NCBI GenBank assembly: GCA_015296085.1
Contig: DVDT01000040.1
Span: 109,799 to 173,798 of the forward strand
Direction: 5' to 3'
Length of the DNA: 64,000 nt
From: Trichormus sp. M33_DOE_039
Lineage (GTDB): Bacteria > Cyanobacteriota > Cyanobacteriia > Cyanobacteriales > Nostocaceae
In this document: positions 17,518 to 25,349 of the stretch, piece by piece
Layout of the letters: every line of letters starts with the position of its first letter
Position numbering within the stretch: position 1 is the first letter of the stretch
Program-made: the position numbers and the translations under genes
The notes under the pieces: model-generated
The model's input: only the letters and a program-made list of their open reading frames with translations
What the model was told of the DNA's origin: nothing
The model's database searches: none

Positions 17518-18132
17518 ATGTTAAAAGCAGCAGATGTGATGACAAAAGATGTGGCGACTATTCGCAGCTCCGCCACTGTAGCCGACGCTGTGAAATTAAT
17601 GCGTGCTAGAGATTGGCGAGCCTTAATTGTAGATCGTCGCCACGAACAAGATGCTTACGGCATCATCAGTGAGAGCGATATTGTCTATAAAGTGATTGCT
17701 TATGGTCAAGACCCTAGTAAAGTTCGCGTCTATGAGGTGATGACTAAGCCTTGTATTGCGATCAATCCAGACTTAGGTTTAGAATACGTAGCCCGATTAT
17801 TCGCTGATTATCATCTACACAGAGCGCCTGTTATTCAAGGTGAGTTATTGGGTATCATTTCCCTGACTGACATTTTGGCCAACAGTAACTTCTTGGAACT
17901 ACCCCGAACAGTAGTCCTAGAGCAACAATTACAAGACGAAATCAAAAAAGCCCGCACCATTTGTGACCAGAAAGGTATCCGTTCCGAAGAATGCGCCGCG
18001 GCTTGGGATGTCGTCGAAGAACTACAATCAGAAATCGCCCACCAAAGAGCTGAAAAGCTTCAAAGAACAGCTTTTGAAGACTACTGCGACGAATACCCAG
18101 AAGCACTAGAAGCCCGGCTTTATGATCTTTAA
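17518..18132 (+). CDS. CBS-CP12 fusion protein encoded between hoxY and hoxH
   Basis: A 204-residue protein with two CBS motifs (about 1-60, DVMTKDVATIRSSATVADAV; and 70-128, YEVMTKPCIAINPDLGLEYV) forming a Bateman module that usually senses adenine nucleotides. The C-terminal about 60 residues match CP12: AAAWDVVEELQSEIAHQRAE, then YCDEYPEALEARLYD. CP12 is the redox-switched linker of GAPDH and phosphoribulokinase. The N-terminal cysteine pair is present (C149, C159), but of the C-terminal pair only C190 remains and the second position is Ala199, so only one disulfide can form. The start at ATG 17518 agrees with the CBS start; an in-frame upstream start at 17455 lies in repeat-like sequence. 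Its place inside the hox gene run suggests a regulatory link between hydrogenase and carbon metabolism (inference). Confidence 0.9.
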   Translation: MLKAADVMTKDVATIRSSATVADAVKLMRARDWRALIVDRRHEQDAYGIISESDIVYKVIAYGQDPSKVRVYEVMTKPCIAINPDLGLEYVARLFADYHLHRAPVIQGELLGIISLTDILANSNFLELPRTVVLEQQLQDEIKKARTICDQKGIRSEECAAAWDVVEELQSEIAHQRAEKLQRTAFEDYCDEYPEALEARLYDL

Positions 18133-18240
18133 GAGTGCTGCAGAGTGCGGCTTTAGCCTGTGCTGAGTTAGTTAAAAGTTACTAGTTTTTCTCCTCTGCT
18201 CCCCAGTCCTCAGAAGTTTTTAATTCTGAATTTTTTAGCT

Positions 18241-18304
18241 TGCTTCTCTAACGAGACGCTACCGCGTTCGCCAAAGGCGTTCTCAAAGAGTACCCGTGGG
18301 GTAT
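18241..18304. repeat. Dispersed repeat between CBS-CP12 gene and hoxH
   Basis: The words TCTAACGAGACGCTACCGCG, TTCGCCAAAGGCG and TACCCGTGGGGTA form the imperfect palindromes typical of intergenic repeats in Nostoc-type genomes. They fill much of the 196-base gap before hoxH. The hoxH ATG follows a TTTTGAATTGAAATTCCT string. Confidence 0.65.
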
Positions 18305-18328
18305 TTTTAATTTTGAATTGAAATTCCT

Positions 18329-19780
18329 ATGTCTAAAAGAATTGTCATCGACCCCGTTACCCGGATTGAAGGTCACGCCAAAATTAGTATTTTCTTGGAT
18401 GATGCCGGACAAGTTAGTGATGCTCGGTTTCATGTGACTGAATTTCGAGGATTTGAAAAGTTTTGTGAAGGTCGTCCTTTGTGGGAAATGCCGGGAATCA
18501 CGTCGCGTGTATGTGGTATCTGTCCGGTCAGTCACTTGTTGGCTTCAGCGAAAGCAGGCGATCGCATTTTATCTGTCACTATACCCCCAGTTGCAGCTAA
18601 ACTCCGGCGACTCATGAACTGGGGGCAGATCATCCAATCTCATGCTTTGAGTTTCTTTCACCTCACCGCCCCAGATTTATTACTGGGTATGGATAGTGAC
18701 CCAGCAAAACGCAACGTCTTCGGCTTAATCGCCGCCGAACCAGAATTAGCCCGTGGCGGTATTCGCCTCCGTCAATTTGGTCAAGAAATTATTGAATTAT
18801 TGGGAGGTGCAAAAATTCACCCAGCTTGGGCTGTTCCTGGGGGAGTGAGAGAACCCCTTACACCAGCAGCCCGCACCCATATTCAACAACGTATCCCCGA
18901 AGCTAAGAATACTACATTAGATGCTTTAGAGAAATTCAAGAGTCTGCTGAAAGACTATCAAAAAGAAGTACAAACCTTTGGCAATTTCCCTAGTTTGTTC
19001 ATGGGCTTAGTTACTCCTGATGGTTTGTGGGAAACCTACGATGGTTACATCCGCTTTGTTGATAGTAACGGTAATATTATTGCTGATAAACTTGACCCCA
19101 CAAGCTATAACGAGTTTATCGGGGAAGTCGTTCAACCAGATTCTTATTTAAAATCTCCTTATTATCGCCCCTTGGGTTATCCAGAAAATAATGGTCACAG
19201 TGGTTTAGATAGCGGGATGTATCGTGTAGGGCCACTAGCACGTTTAAATATTTGTAGTTCTATTGGTACGCCTCTAGCAGATCAAGAATTACAGAGATTT
19301 CGCCTACACTCTCAAGGTGCAGTTACATCATCTTTTTTCTATCACTATGCCCGTTTAATTGAAATTCTCGCTTGTATTGAATACATCGAAATCTTTTTAG
19401 ATCATCCAGATATCCTATCCAATCGTTTACGTGCGGAAGCTGGTGTAAATCAATTAGAAGGTGTTGGCGTGAGTGAAGCACCGCGAGGTACATTATTTCA
19501 TCATTACCAAGTTGATGAAAATGGCTTGTTGCAGAAAGTCAATTTAATCATTGCAACTGGTCAAAATAATCTGGCGATGAATCGCACAGTTGCCCAAATT
19601 GCCAAACATTTTATTCAAGGCCCAGAAATTCCTGAAGGGATGCTCAATCGTGTGGAAGCTGGAATTCGTGCTTTTGACCCCTGTTTGAGTTGTTCTACCC
19701 ACGCCGCTGGACAAATGCCATTGCAAATTCAATTAGTCGCTGCCGATGGTAGTGTACTGGATGAAGTCTGCCGTAGTTGA
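18329..19780 (+). CDS. hoxH: Bidirectional [NiFe]-hydrogenase large subunit HoxH
   Basis: A 483-residue precursor of the Ni-Fe active-site subunit. Both metal-binding motifs are intact: the N-terminal [11 protein letters not shown] (RxCGxCxxxH, near residue 60) and the C-terminal DPCLSCSTH. The residues after the last motif ([16 protein letters not shown]...) form the C-terminal extension that the HoxW protease removes after nickel insertion; hoxW is not in this window. Length and motifs match group 3d enzymes. It is the last gene of the hox run and is followed by a hairpin at 19802-19832 shared with the convergent PEP-CTERM gene. Confidence 0.96.
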   Translation: MSKRIVIDPVTRIEGHAKISIFLDDAGQVSDARFHVTEFRGFEKFCEGRPLWEMPGITSRVCGICPVSHLLASAKAGDRILSVTIPPVAAKLRRLMNWGQIIQSHALSFFHLTAPDLLLGMDSDPAKRNVFGLIAAEPELARGGIRLRQFGQEIIELLGGAKIHPAWAVPGGVREPLTPAARTHIQQRIPEAKNTTLDALEKFKSLLKDYQKEVQTFGNFPSLFMGLVTPDGLWETYDGYIRFVDSNGNIIADKLDPTSYNEFIGEVVQPDSYLKSPYYRPLGYPENNGHSGLDSGMYRVGPLARLNICSSIGTPLADQELQRFRLHSQGAVTSSFFYHYARLIEILACIEYIEIFLDHPDILSNRLRAEAGVNQLEGVGVSEAPRGTLFHHYQVDENGLLQKVNLIIATGQNNLAMNRTVAQIAKHFIQGPEIPEGMLNRVEAGIRAFDPCLSCSTHAAGQMPLQIQLVAADGSVLDEVCRS

Positions 19781-19801
19781 CCTAATATCCTCAAAAAAAT
19801 A

Positions 19802-19832
19802 AGAAACCTGATTTCTGAAAAACCAGGTTTCT
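19802..19832. terminator. Hairpin terminator between hoxH and convergent PEP-CTERM gene
   Basis: AGAAACCTG and CAGGTTTCT form a perfect 9-bp stem around a 13-base loop. It lies in the 76-base gap between two convergent genes and probably serves both. Confidence 0.7.
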
Positions 19833-19856
19833 CATACTCGAATTTTGCCGAAATGA

Positions 19857-20510
19857 TTAGCGCGATTGACGACGGCGAGAAATTACCATACCACTAGCAA
19901 CTAAACCTAAACCAAACAAAGTAGCTGGTTCTGGAACTGCTTGAGGATCGGGAGTATTTTTGATGTCAGAAACGAATAATGAAGCGTGAGATAGATTTTT
20001 ACCTGCCGTCCCACTACCATCTAAAGCAACGCCAATAGTATTGAAAACTCCTGTCAAGCCATTCGACCAATCATAATCTTGAAACAGATAAGCACTGTAA
20101 TAAGTGCTTGACTTCAGACTTACGACAAAGGTATTACTGCTCAATTGCTGTAATAGACTCCAGTCACCTAATTTATCTGCATCATTATCATCATTAGTTG
20201 CCTTAATGTAACCGTTGGAAGAGTTATCTGATTTGCCAAGTTCCGTCCAATTTACACCAGAACCTACAAAACTGCTAAATAATCCATTATCCAATCTTGT
20301 TTCCAAAGGATTTCCTGAACCTGTATCATTGCCAGCAGTTGCGCCATCACAAGCTGTTGCAATGACTCCTCCAAGAGAAATATCGGAAACTTGACATATC
20401 CCTGCAACATCTGGTTTTGGTGCTGCTTGTGCAGGTGCATTCACCACTGCACCTGCAATTCCGGTAGCTAGTAAAACTGAAGCTGAAAAATGGAAAAATT
20501 TGCTTTTCAT
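19857..20510 (-). CDS. PEP-CTERM sorting-domain protein
   Basis: A 217-residue exported protein. It has an N-terminal signal peptide (KSKFFHFSASVLLATGIAGA, cleavage near APAQA) and a C-terminal PEP-CTERM signal: VPEPATLFGLGLVASGMVIS followed by RRRQSR. This signal is recognised by exosortase-type enzymes and directs surface or extracellular sorting. The middle is Ser/Asn/Asp-rich, as in beta-sandwich surface proteins, with no catalytic motif. I chose ATG 20510; a TTG 15 bases upstream is in frame but less likely. A second PEP-CTERM gene is divergent from it across an AT-rich spacer. Confidence 0.85.
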   Translation of the reverse strand: MKSKFFHFSASVLLATGIAGAVVNAPAQAAPKPDVAGICQVSDISLGGVIATACDGATAGNDTGSGNPLETRLDNGLFSSFVGSGVNWTELGKSDNSSNGYIKATNDDNDADKLGDWSLLQQLSSNTFVVSLKSSTYYSAYLFQDYDWSNGLTGVFNTIGVALDGSGTAGKNLSHASLFVSDIKNTPDPQAVPEPATLFGLGLVASGMVISRRRQSR

Positions 20511-21344
20511 TGTTGATGCGGTCAAAGATCTAAAAAATAAAATTGTGATTAAGGAAACGTTTATCTCAATTCATGTGTATATTCACGGTGGTAATTATAT
20601 GTCTGCTATGACAGAGACTTTCACAGGCATTACTTTTACAAGACCTGAAGATGAAGTACTTGGTAGAATTGGTATAAACATTTGCTCATTACTTAAAATC
20701 CTATACTTATTTCCAGAGATTGTCTCTATTGTTAGGTCGGTTTTATTAAACTTTTACTAATCAAATACTTATATATTTTTTTGAATAAATTACCTAAAGT
20801 TACGCAATATCCACATAGATTTTTGGCATTTATGACAGTATGTCATACATATTATTATTTTAGATATTTTTAACGAACCTATAGGAGAAGCAAAGAGGCA
20901 AACATGTTTTGATGTCTGTATTTAAAGATTAGTTTATGGAATAAATTAGTATAAATATTAATACCATGAATACAACTATCACTATTCATTTATAAAATTA
21001 TCTTTTTCTGAGCAGAATCTATGTGTCTTTGAGGCTGGGTTTGATAATCTGAATGTGAAGAATAATATTTAATAACATAATCAGATATAAAACCTATCTT
21101 TATTTTTTAAAAAGACTCGATAAATCTCTATCTCCTTTGATTTATGTTTTCTGTTTCCTATACCCTACCTATATAAATAGTAGATAATTTCATAAATTAA
21201 ACCGAATTCCTCAGATCTTAGTAAATCTACTTTATTTAATCTTTAAAAAGATTTTCGTATATCTACAGTTTATGTTTACGCCTGCGAAAACTTAACTTAG
21301 ATTAAGTTGATTCCTCTTTTTACGTTGAAAGGCTAATTACAAAA
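20511..21344. other. AT-rich spacer between divergent PEP-CTERM genes
   Basis: 834 bases with very low GC and no HIP1 site. A short frame from ATG 20599 (MSAMTETFTGITFTRPEDEV, 53 codons) has a GGTGG upstream, but its second half is hydrophobic and AT-driven, so I do not call it a gene. The spacer should contain both divergent promoters, but I cannot place them. Confidence 0.5.
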
Positions 21345-22028
21345 ATGCTACAAAAATTATCTATTGCCTTACTAAGCGTTACTGCTGTAGCTTTAAGCAG
21401 CAACTCAGCAAGTGCTGTAACTATGACAGTAAACGGTGGTATGTTTTCTAGCTACTCTGATGCTAAAACTGTCACCTTTGATGATGGTACAGCCACAGAC
21501 CCCAATGGCTTTGTAACTTACTCTAATATTACTAATAACATTGTCCGAGGTAGTAAGTCTGGTCAATATGCTTCTCCATACGGTGATGACACCAAATATT
21601 TAACAATTGCTCCTGTAGGTAGCGGAGTTGCAGGAAGTACTGGTTTTGTCACTCTTAATTTTAAAGAAGCGATTGATTACTTTGGTTTTTATGCAGGTTC
21701 ATTGGATACTTACAACTTTATCGACATTTACAACGGTAATCAGTTGTTAAAAACTTTTAGTGGATCAGATGTCCCTACGGCTATAGCTAATGGTAGTTGG
21801 ACTAGCACAACCGCTAATATGTTTGTCAACCTAGTTGGTGAAAGCGGTGAAAAATTCGACCGAGTTGTGATGCGTACCAATGGTATTGCGTTTGAAACTG
21901 ATAACCATAGCTATAGACTAGCTAGTGTTCCCGAACCCAATGCGATGTTAGGACTATTAGCAATCGGTGCTTTTGGTGCTACTTCAGTTTTGAGACGCTT
22001 TCAAGATAGAACAGTTAAAAACTCATAA
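21345..22028 (+). CDS. PEP-CTERM sorting-domain protein
   Basis: A 227-residue exported protein. The signal peptide is LSIALLSVTAVALSSNSASA, and the C-terminal sorting signal is VPEPNAMLGLLAIGAFGATS followed by a basic tail (VLRRFQDR). The central region (for example GSGVAGSTGFVTLNFKEAID) resembles the Npun_F0296-type PEP-CTERM proteins, which often have FGFYAGSLDTYNFIDIYNG-like strands. No enzyme motif is visible. A clear hairpin terminator follows at 22061-22090. The role is probably in the extracellular matrix or cell surface, inferred from the sorting signal only. Confidence 0.87.
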   Translation: MLQKLSIALLSVTAVALSSNSASAVTMTVNGGMFSSYSDAKTVTFDDGTATDPNGFVTYSNITNNIVRGSKSGQYASPYGDDTKYLTIAPVGSGVAGSTGFVTLNFKEAIDYFGFYAGSLDTYNFIDIYNGNQLLKTFSGSDVPTAIANGSWTSTTANMFVNLVGESGEKFDRVVMRTNGIAFETDNHSYRLASVPEPNAMLGLLAIGAFGATSVLRRFQDRTVKNS

Positions 22029-22060
22029 TCAAATCAAATCTACTGTTATCGGTTTTGTAG

Positions 22061-22090
22061 AACCCTGGTTTTTTGAAAATCAGGGTTTTT
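22061..22090 (+). terminator. Intrinsic terminator after PEP-CTERM gene
   Basis: AACCCTG and CAGGGTT pair around an AT-rich loop and are followed by a T run, 33 bases after the stop codon. Confidence 0.8.
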
Positions 22091-22611
22091 GTTGCTTCCA
22101 GAAAGTTGATATTAAATAGTGCGATCGCAATTTCAGCCTCGGTCTTGGTAAACGATAGTTGACAGACTTGAACGCCTTTTATTATTAGGGTTTTATGTCA
22201 GCTGGATGTCCTAATCTCTCTAGCTACAGCTATATCTGTGGGTTCGCTGTTGCTAATACGAACTTTGGGAAACCCTGAACCAGTGCTGACTCACATTTTT
22301 ACTTTTGCTTTTTTGTGCTACCCCCTTTTTCATGTTGTATGAAAAAAAAGGTTTGGCTCATCACCAAACCTCTCTTTAAATCCAGTGCATAACAACATCC
22401 CGGATTAATTTACCTGTAATTTCTATCTTCTAGCATCTTCCTAGGGGATGTATACAAATACCGTAAAAACTGATATTACAATATTTAAGTATTAACTAAT
22501 ACATCTAATTCATTTAAGTTTTGGATTGATAGTTGTTATTTGTATTCTGTCCATCCATCTGTAGCTATAATTTTTCAAATTGCTAATTCTAGCGACTTGT
22601 TAAACACCTAA
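22091..22611. other. Intergenic region, no gene recognised
   Basis: About 520 bases with scattered short frames and one HIP1 site near 22121. Near 22331 a short TCATGTTGTATGA palindrome is flanked by CT-rich and A-rich tracts. I see no supported gene. Confidence 0.45.
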
Positions 22612-22616
22612 AAAAA

Positions 22617-22635
22617 AGACGGGTTGCACCCGTCT
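22617..22635 (-). terminator. Intrinsic terminator of the minus-strand zinc-related unit
   Basis: AGACGGGT-TGC-ACCCGTCT is a perfect 8-bp stem with a 3-base loop. The A run immediately to its left (22609-22617) becomes a U run on the reverse strand, so it terminates transcription from the hisI/folE/COG0523 direction. Confidence 0.8.
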
Positions 22636-22902
22636 AAATAGCTTGAAAGTAGCAATACACCTTGGACTTTAGAAAATAGGAAAATAAATAGGTTGTAAGG
22701 AAAATAGGTCAAGTTAACAGTCAGAACGAGGATAATGTCAAGTCTACTATTGTAACTAGACTAAGTCCTTGCAATAATTTCAAAAAATATCACAGGCAAT
22801 TTTGGATAAGCTGCCAAAATGCCAAAAATTTAACTTCATATTTTTGTTAGCTGGAAAGTGCTTAGTTGATAGGATTTTTCCTGGGTTGAGAGTGAGCGAT
22901 CG

Positions 22903-23227
22903 CTATGCAAGATTGATTGGTACGTTGTTAAAAAAGTAACTTTTTGCGCCAGTATGACAAGCAATATCACTGTTTTGCTCAACTTTGACCAGAATCGCAT
23001 CACCAGCGCAGTCATAAAAAAATTCTTTGATTTTTTGAATATGACCAGATCCTTGATGCTACAGTTACGCACGGGAACGACTCCAAATAATGGGCTTCAC
23101 CTGTAGATAAAGTTTTTTGAATGGATTCGGCGTTCATGAAAGCCATCATCAAGACAGTACCATCACGATAATTTTGAGCGATCGCTGGAATTAAACCCTG
23201 TGAGTTAAATTTCAATTTCTCCAGCAT
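22903..23227 (-). pseudogene. hisI: Decayed phosphoribosyl-AMP cyclohydrolase paralogue (hisI)
   Basis: The N-terminal part from ATG 23227 (LKFNSQGLIPAIAQNYRDGT, GEAHY) and the C-terminal part (SGHIQKIKEFFYDCAGDAIL, then IACHTGAKSYFF) are clearly PRA-cyclohydrolase but lie in different frames. An extra T in the run at 23085-23087 shifts the frame, and the WSRSR...LWH segment then holds two in-frame stops at 23065-23067 (TAA for a Glu position) and 23059-23061 (TAG for the Trp of LWH). The protein was HisI only, without the HisE domain of the usual cyanobacterial HisIE. The third zinc cysteine (RSCF in the family) is Tyr here. It follows folE by 105 bases. This is probably a dead remnant of a zinc-sparing paralogue. 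Confidence 0.85.
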
Positions 23228-23332
23228 TTTCACAACGTTGCTTCATAAATCAAGATAAAAATGTAGAGAGAGGAAAATTACTCATCTCTACATCGAATAT
23301 ACTGAATTAACCTCTACTCTAGCCAAAACTTA

Positions 23333-23983
23333 TTAATGAAAATTGGCGTTGTGTCGCACCAAATTCATAAATTCCTCACGGGTGCGTGCATCTTCAGCAA
23401 ACACGCCACGCATTGCACTAGTGACAGTCCAAGAGCCAGGTTTTTGTACACCACGCATTACCATACACATATGGGTGGACTCTATGACTACAGCCACTCC
23501 TTGAGGTTTGAGTAACCCTTGTAGCGCATCAGCAATTTGCAAAGTTAGACGCTCTTGCACTTGCAAACGTCGTGCGTACATTTCACAAATTCGTGCAATT
23601 TTTGATAAGCCAATCACCTTGCCGTTGGGAATATAAGCCACATGGGCGCGACCAATAATTGGCAGGATATGATGCTCGCAAGAACTGAAAATATCAATAT
23701 CCCTAATTAATACCATTTCGTTGGCATCTTCTGTAAATACTGCTCCATTCAGCAGTTCATCTAAAGATTCATGATATCCCTTAGTGAGAAACTGCAAAGC
23801 TTTCACAACCCGCTTCGGAGTATCTAATAAACCTTCTCTATCAGGATTTTCTCCTAATCCAATCAACAAAGTACGTACAGCCTGCACCATTTCTGCTTCG
23901 GTAACAGTTGGTAGATGCTTAGTAGATAAAGATGACACTACCTGGGCAGCAGAATTTGTATCGGGATGAATCGATAAGGTCAT
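23333..23983 (-). CDS. folE: GTP cyclohydrolase I, type IA
   Basis: A 216-residue enzyme converting GTP to dihydroneopterin triphosphate, the first step to folate and pterins. Conserved parts are [55 protein letters not shown] and the final [20 protein letters not shown]. The zinc ligands of type IA are all present: Cys and His in SSCEHH and Cys in HMCM. It lies between a COG0523 GTPase gene (98 bases upstream) and the hisI remnant, an arrangement associated with Zur-regulated paralogues. It may be a second folE copy used under zinc limitation, but this window cannot show whether another copy exists. Confidence 0.93.
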   Translation of the reverse strand: MTLSIHPDTNSAAQVVSSLSTKHLPTVTEAEMVQAVRTLLIGLGENPDREGLLDTPKRVVKALQFLTKGYHESLDELLNGAVFTEDANEMVLIRDIDIFSSCEHHILPIIGRAHVAYIPNGKVIGLSKIARICEMYARRLQVQERLTLQIADALQGLLKPQGVAVVIESTHMCMVMRGVQKPGSWTVTSAMRGVFAEDARTREEFMNLVRHNANFH

Positions 23984-24081
23984 TTTATTTGTTTAATGGA
24001 TAAAAATCTATGAATTAGTTAATAGCGCAATATCTATGATTCACTACTAACTAAAGTTACTCATTACTTAACACTTATTAA

Positions 24082-25104
24082 TCATACCAAACATTTATTA
24101 AGTTGTGAATGAATTTGTTGTAAATCTAATTTTCTGCCAATAAAAACTATCTGATTTCTGGGTGAGCTACGCCATTCATCTGCTTGCAAGTTATAGCGTA
24201 GTCCACTAAGTTGAAATATATGGCGCAATTCACTATCGCTAAACCATAAAATACCTTTAGCTCTAAAGACATTTTCCGGCATTTCTTCAGTGAGGAAGTT
24301 TTCAAATTTATGAACATCAAATGGGCTATCGAATTGAAATGATATAGATACAAATCCGTCATTCTCTAAATGATGGGAGTGATGTTCATGATCATGATGA
24401 TGGTGGTGATGTTCGTGATGATGAGTATCTTCTAGATTATGCACAGTATAATCATCTGTGGGGGTTAAACCCACACCTAAAATTAAAGGTAATGGTACTT
24501 CACCATGTTGAGTGTGTATAATTCTGGCAGAATCTTTCAGTTCATGGATGAAACCTTCTACTTCTTTTAGTTTCTCAGGTTTAACTAGGTCTACTTTATT
24601 AAGGAGAATAATATCTCCATAGGTAATTTGTTTTAAAGCCGCTTCACTCTCAAAATGTTCTTGATTAAATGTCTCTGCATCTACTACTGTTAAAATCGAG
24701 TCTAAGCTAGTTAAATCTCGCAATTCTGTTCCTAAAAAAGTTAATATAATTGGTAGTGGGTCAGCTATACCTGTGGTTTCAATCACCATGTAATCTATGT
24801 GGTCTTCTCGTTCTAACACTCGATAAACAGCATCAACTAAACCATCATTGATAGTACAACAAATACAGCCATTGCTGAGTTCTACCATATCTTCATCGAG
24901 AGAAACTAGCAGTTGGCTATCGATATTAATATCACCAAACTCATTCACTAAAACAGCGACTTTTAAATCTTGTTTGTTTTTGAGAATTTGATTGAGGAGT
25001 GTAGTTTTGCCACTACCTAAAAAACCTGTGATAATAGTAACAGGCATTCCCCGTTTGGGAATATCAGGAATTATATTTTGAGTTGGTGCGGTGATAGTAC
25101 TCAT
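24082..25104 (-). CDS. COG0523/CobW-family GTPase, putative zinc metallochaperone
   Basis: A 340-residue G3E GTPase. It has a Walker A motif GFLGSGKTTLLNQ (near 26), the family metal site SNGCICC (near 79), IETTGIADPLP, the NKVDL guanine-specificity motif, and a histidine-rich loop (THHHEHHHHHHDHEHHSHH, near 228-247) before the C-terminal CobW_C domain. Such proteins are thought to deliver zinc (in other subgroups cobalt, iron or nickel) to client enzymes. Its place upstream of folE and a hisI remnant, behind a Zur-like operator, supports the zinc subgroup. Client specificity is an inference. Confidence 0.93.
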   Translation of the reverse strand: MSTITAPTQNIIPDIPKRGMPVTIITGFLGSGKTTLLNQILKNKQDLKVAVLVNEFGDINIDSQLLVSLDEDMVELSNGCICCTINDGLVDAVYRVLEREDHIDYMVIETTGIADPLPIILTFLGTELRDLTSLDSILTVVDAETFNQEHFESEAALKQITYGDIILLNKVDLVKPEKLKEVEGFIHELKDSARIIHTQHGEVPLPLILGVGLTPTDDYTVHNLEDTHHHEHHHHHHDHEHHSHHLENDGFVSISFQFDSPFDVHKFENFLTEEMPENVFRAKGILWFSDSELRHIFQLSGLRYNLQADEWRSSPRNQIVFIGRKLDLQQIHSQLNKCLV

Positions 25105-25200
25105 AGTGCAGTGGGATTTTTCAGCTACTAAATTTATGTGTTTCAGATTTCAGAGTTTTTGGAGTTTTTAGACCTTTATCAATAGCAAAGTATTACTGAA

Positions 25201-25218
25201 TAAGGACTGAAGTCCTTA
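25201..25218. repeat. Short perfect palindrome upstream of the COG0523 gene
   Basis: TAAGGACT-GA-AGTCCTTA is a perfect 8-bp stem with a 2-base centre, between the Zur-like box and the COG0523 start. It resembles a dispersed repeat and might form a hairpin in the leader RNA. Confidence 0.55.
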
Positions 25219-25259
25219 CTATGAGGGAGGTTTCTTTTTTTCGTTTCTCATACAAAGAA

Positions 25260-25274
25260 TGAGAATCGTTATCA
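25260..25274 (-). promoter_or_regulatory. Zur-type operator candidate
   Basis: TGAGAATCGTTATCA matches the 7-1-7 inverted form of cyanobacterial Zur boxes (TGATAATnATTATCA) at 5 of 7 symmetric positions. It lies 156 bases upstream of the COG0523 start. The gene content downstream (COG0523, folE, hisI) is that of known Zur regulons. Fur boxes look similar, so Fur cannot be excluded. Confidence 0.6.
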
Positions 25275-25349
25275 TGTTAACGCAAAAAAAGCATTTTGGA
25301 TGAAAGATTTTGCAAAGTGGAGAATGGGAATAAAATCGGTTAGTAAACG

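Noticed and set aside
20500..20760. Forward frame in the spacer between PEP-CTERM genes
   Set aside because: Its first part overlaps the start of the reverse PEP-CTERM gene, the end is AT-driven hydrophobic sequence, and no family is recognised. The internal ATG 20599 remains a weak possibility only.
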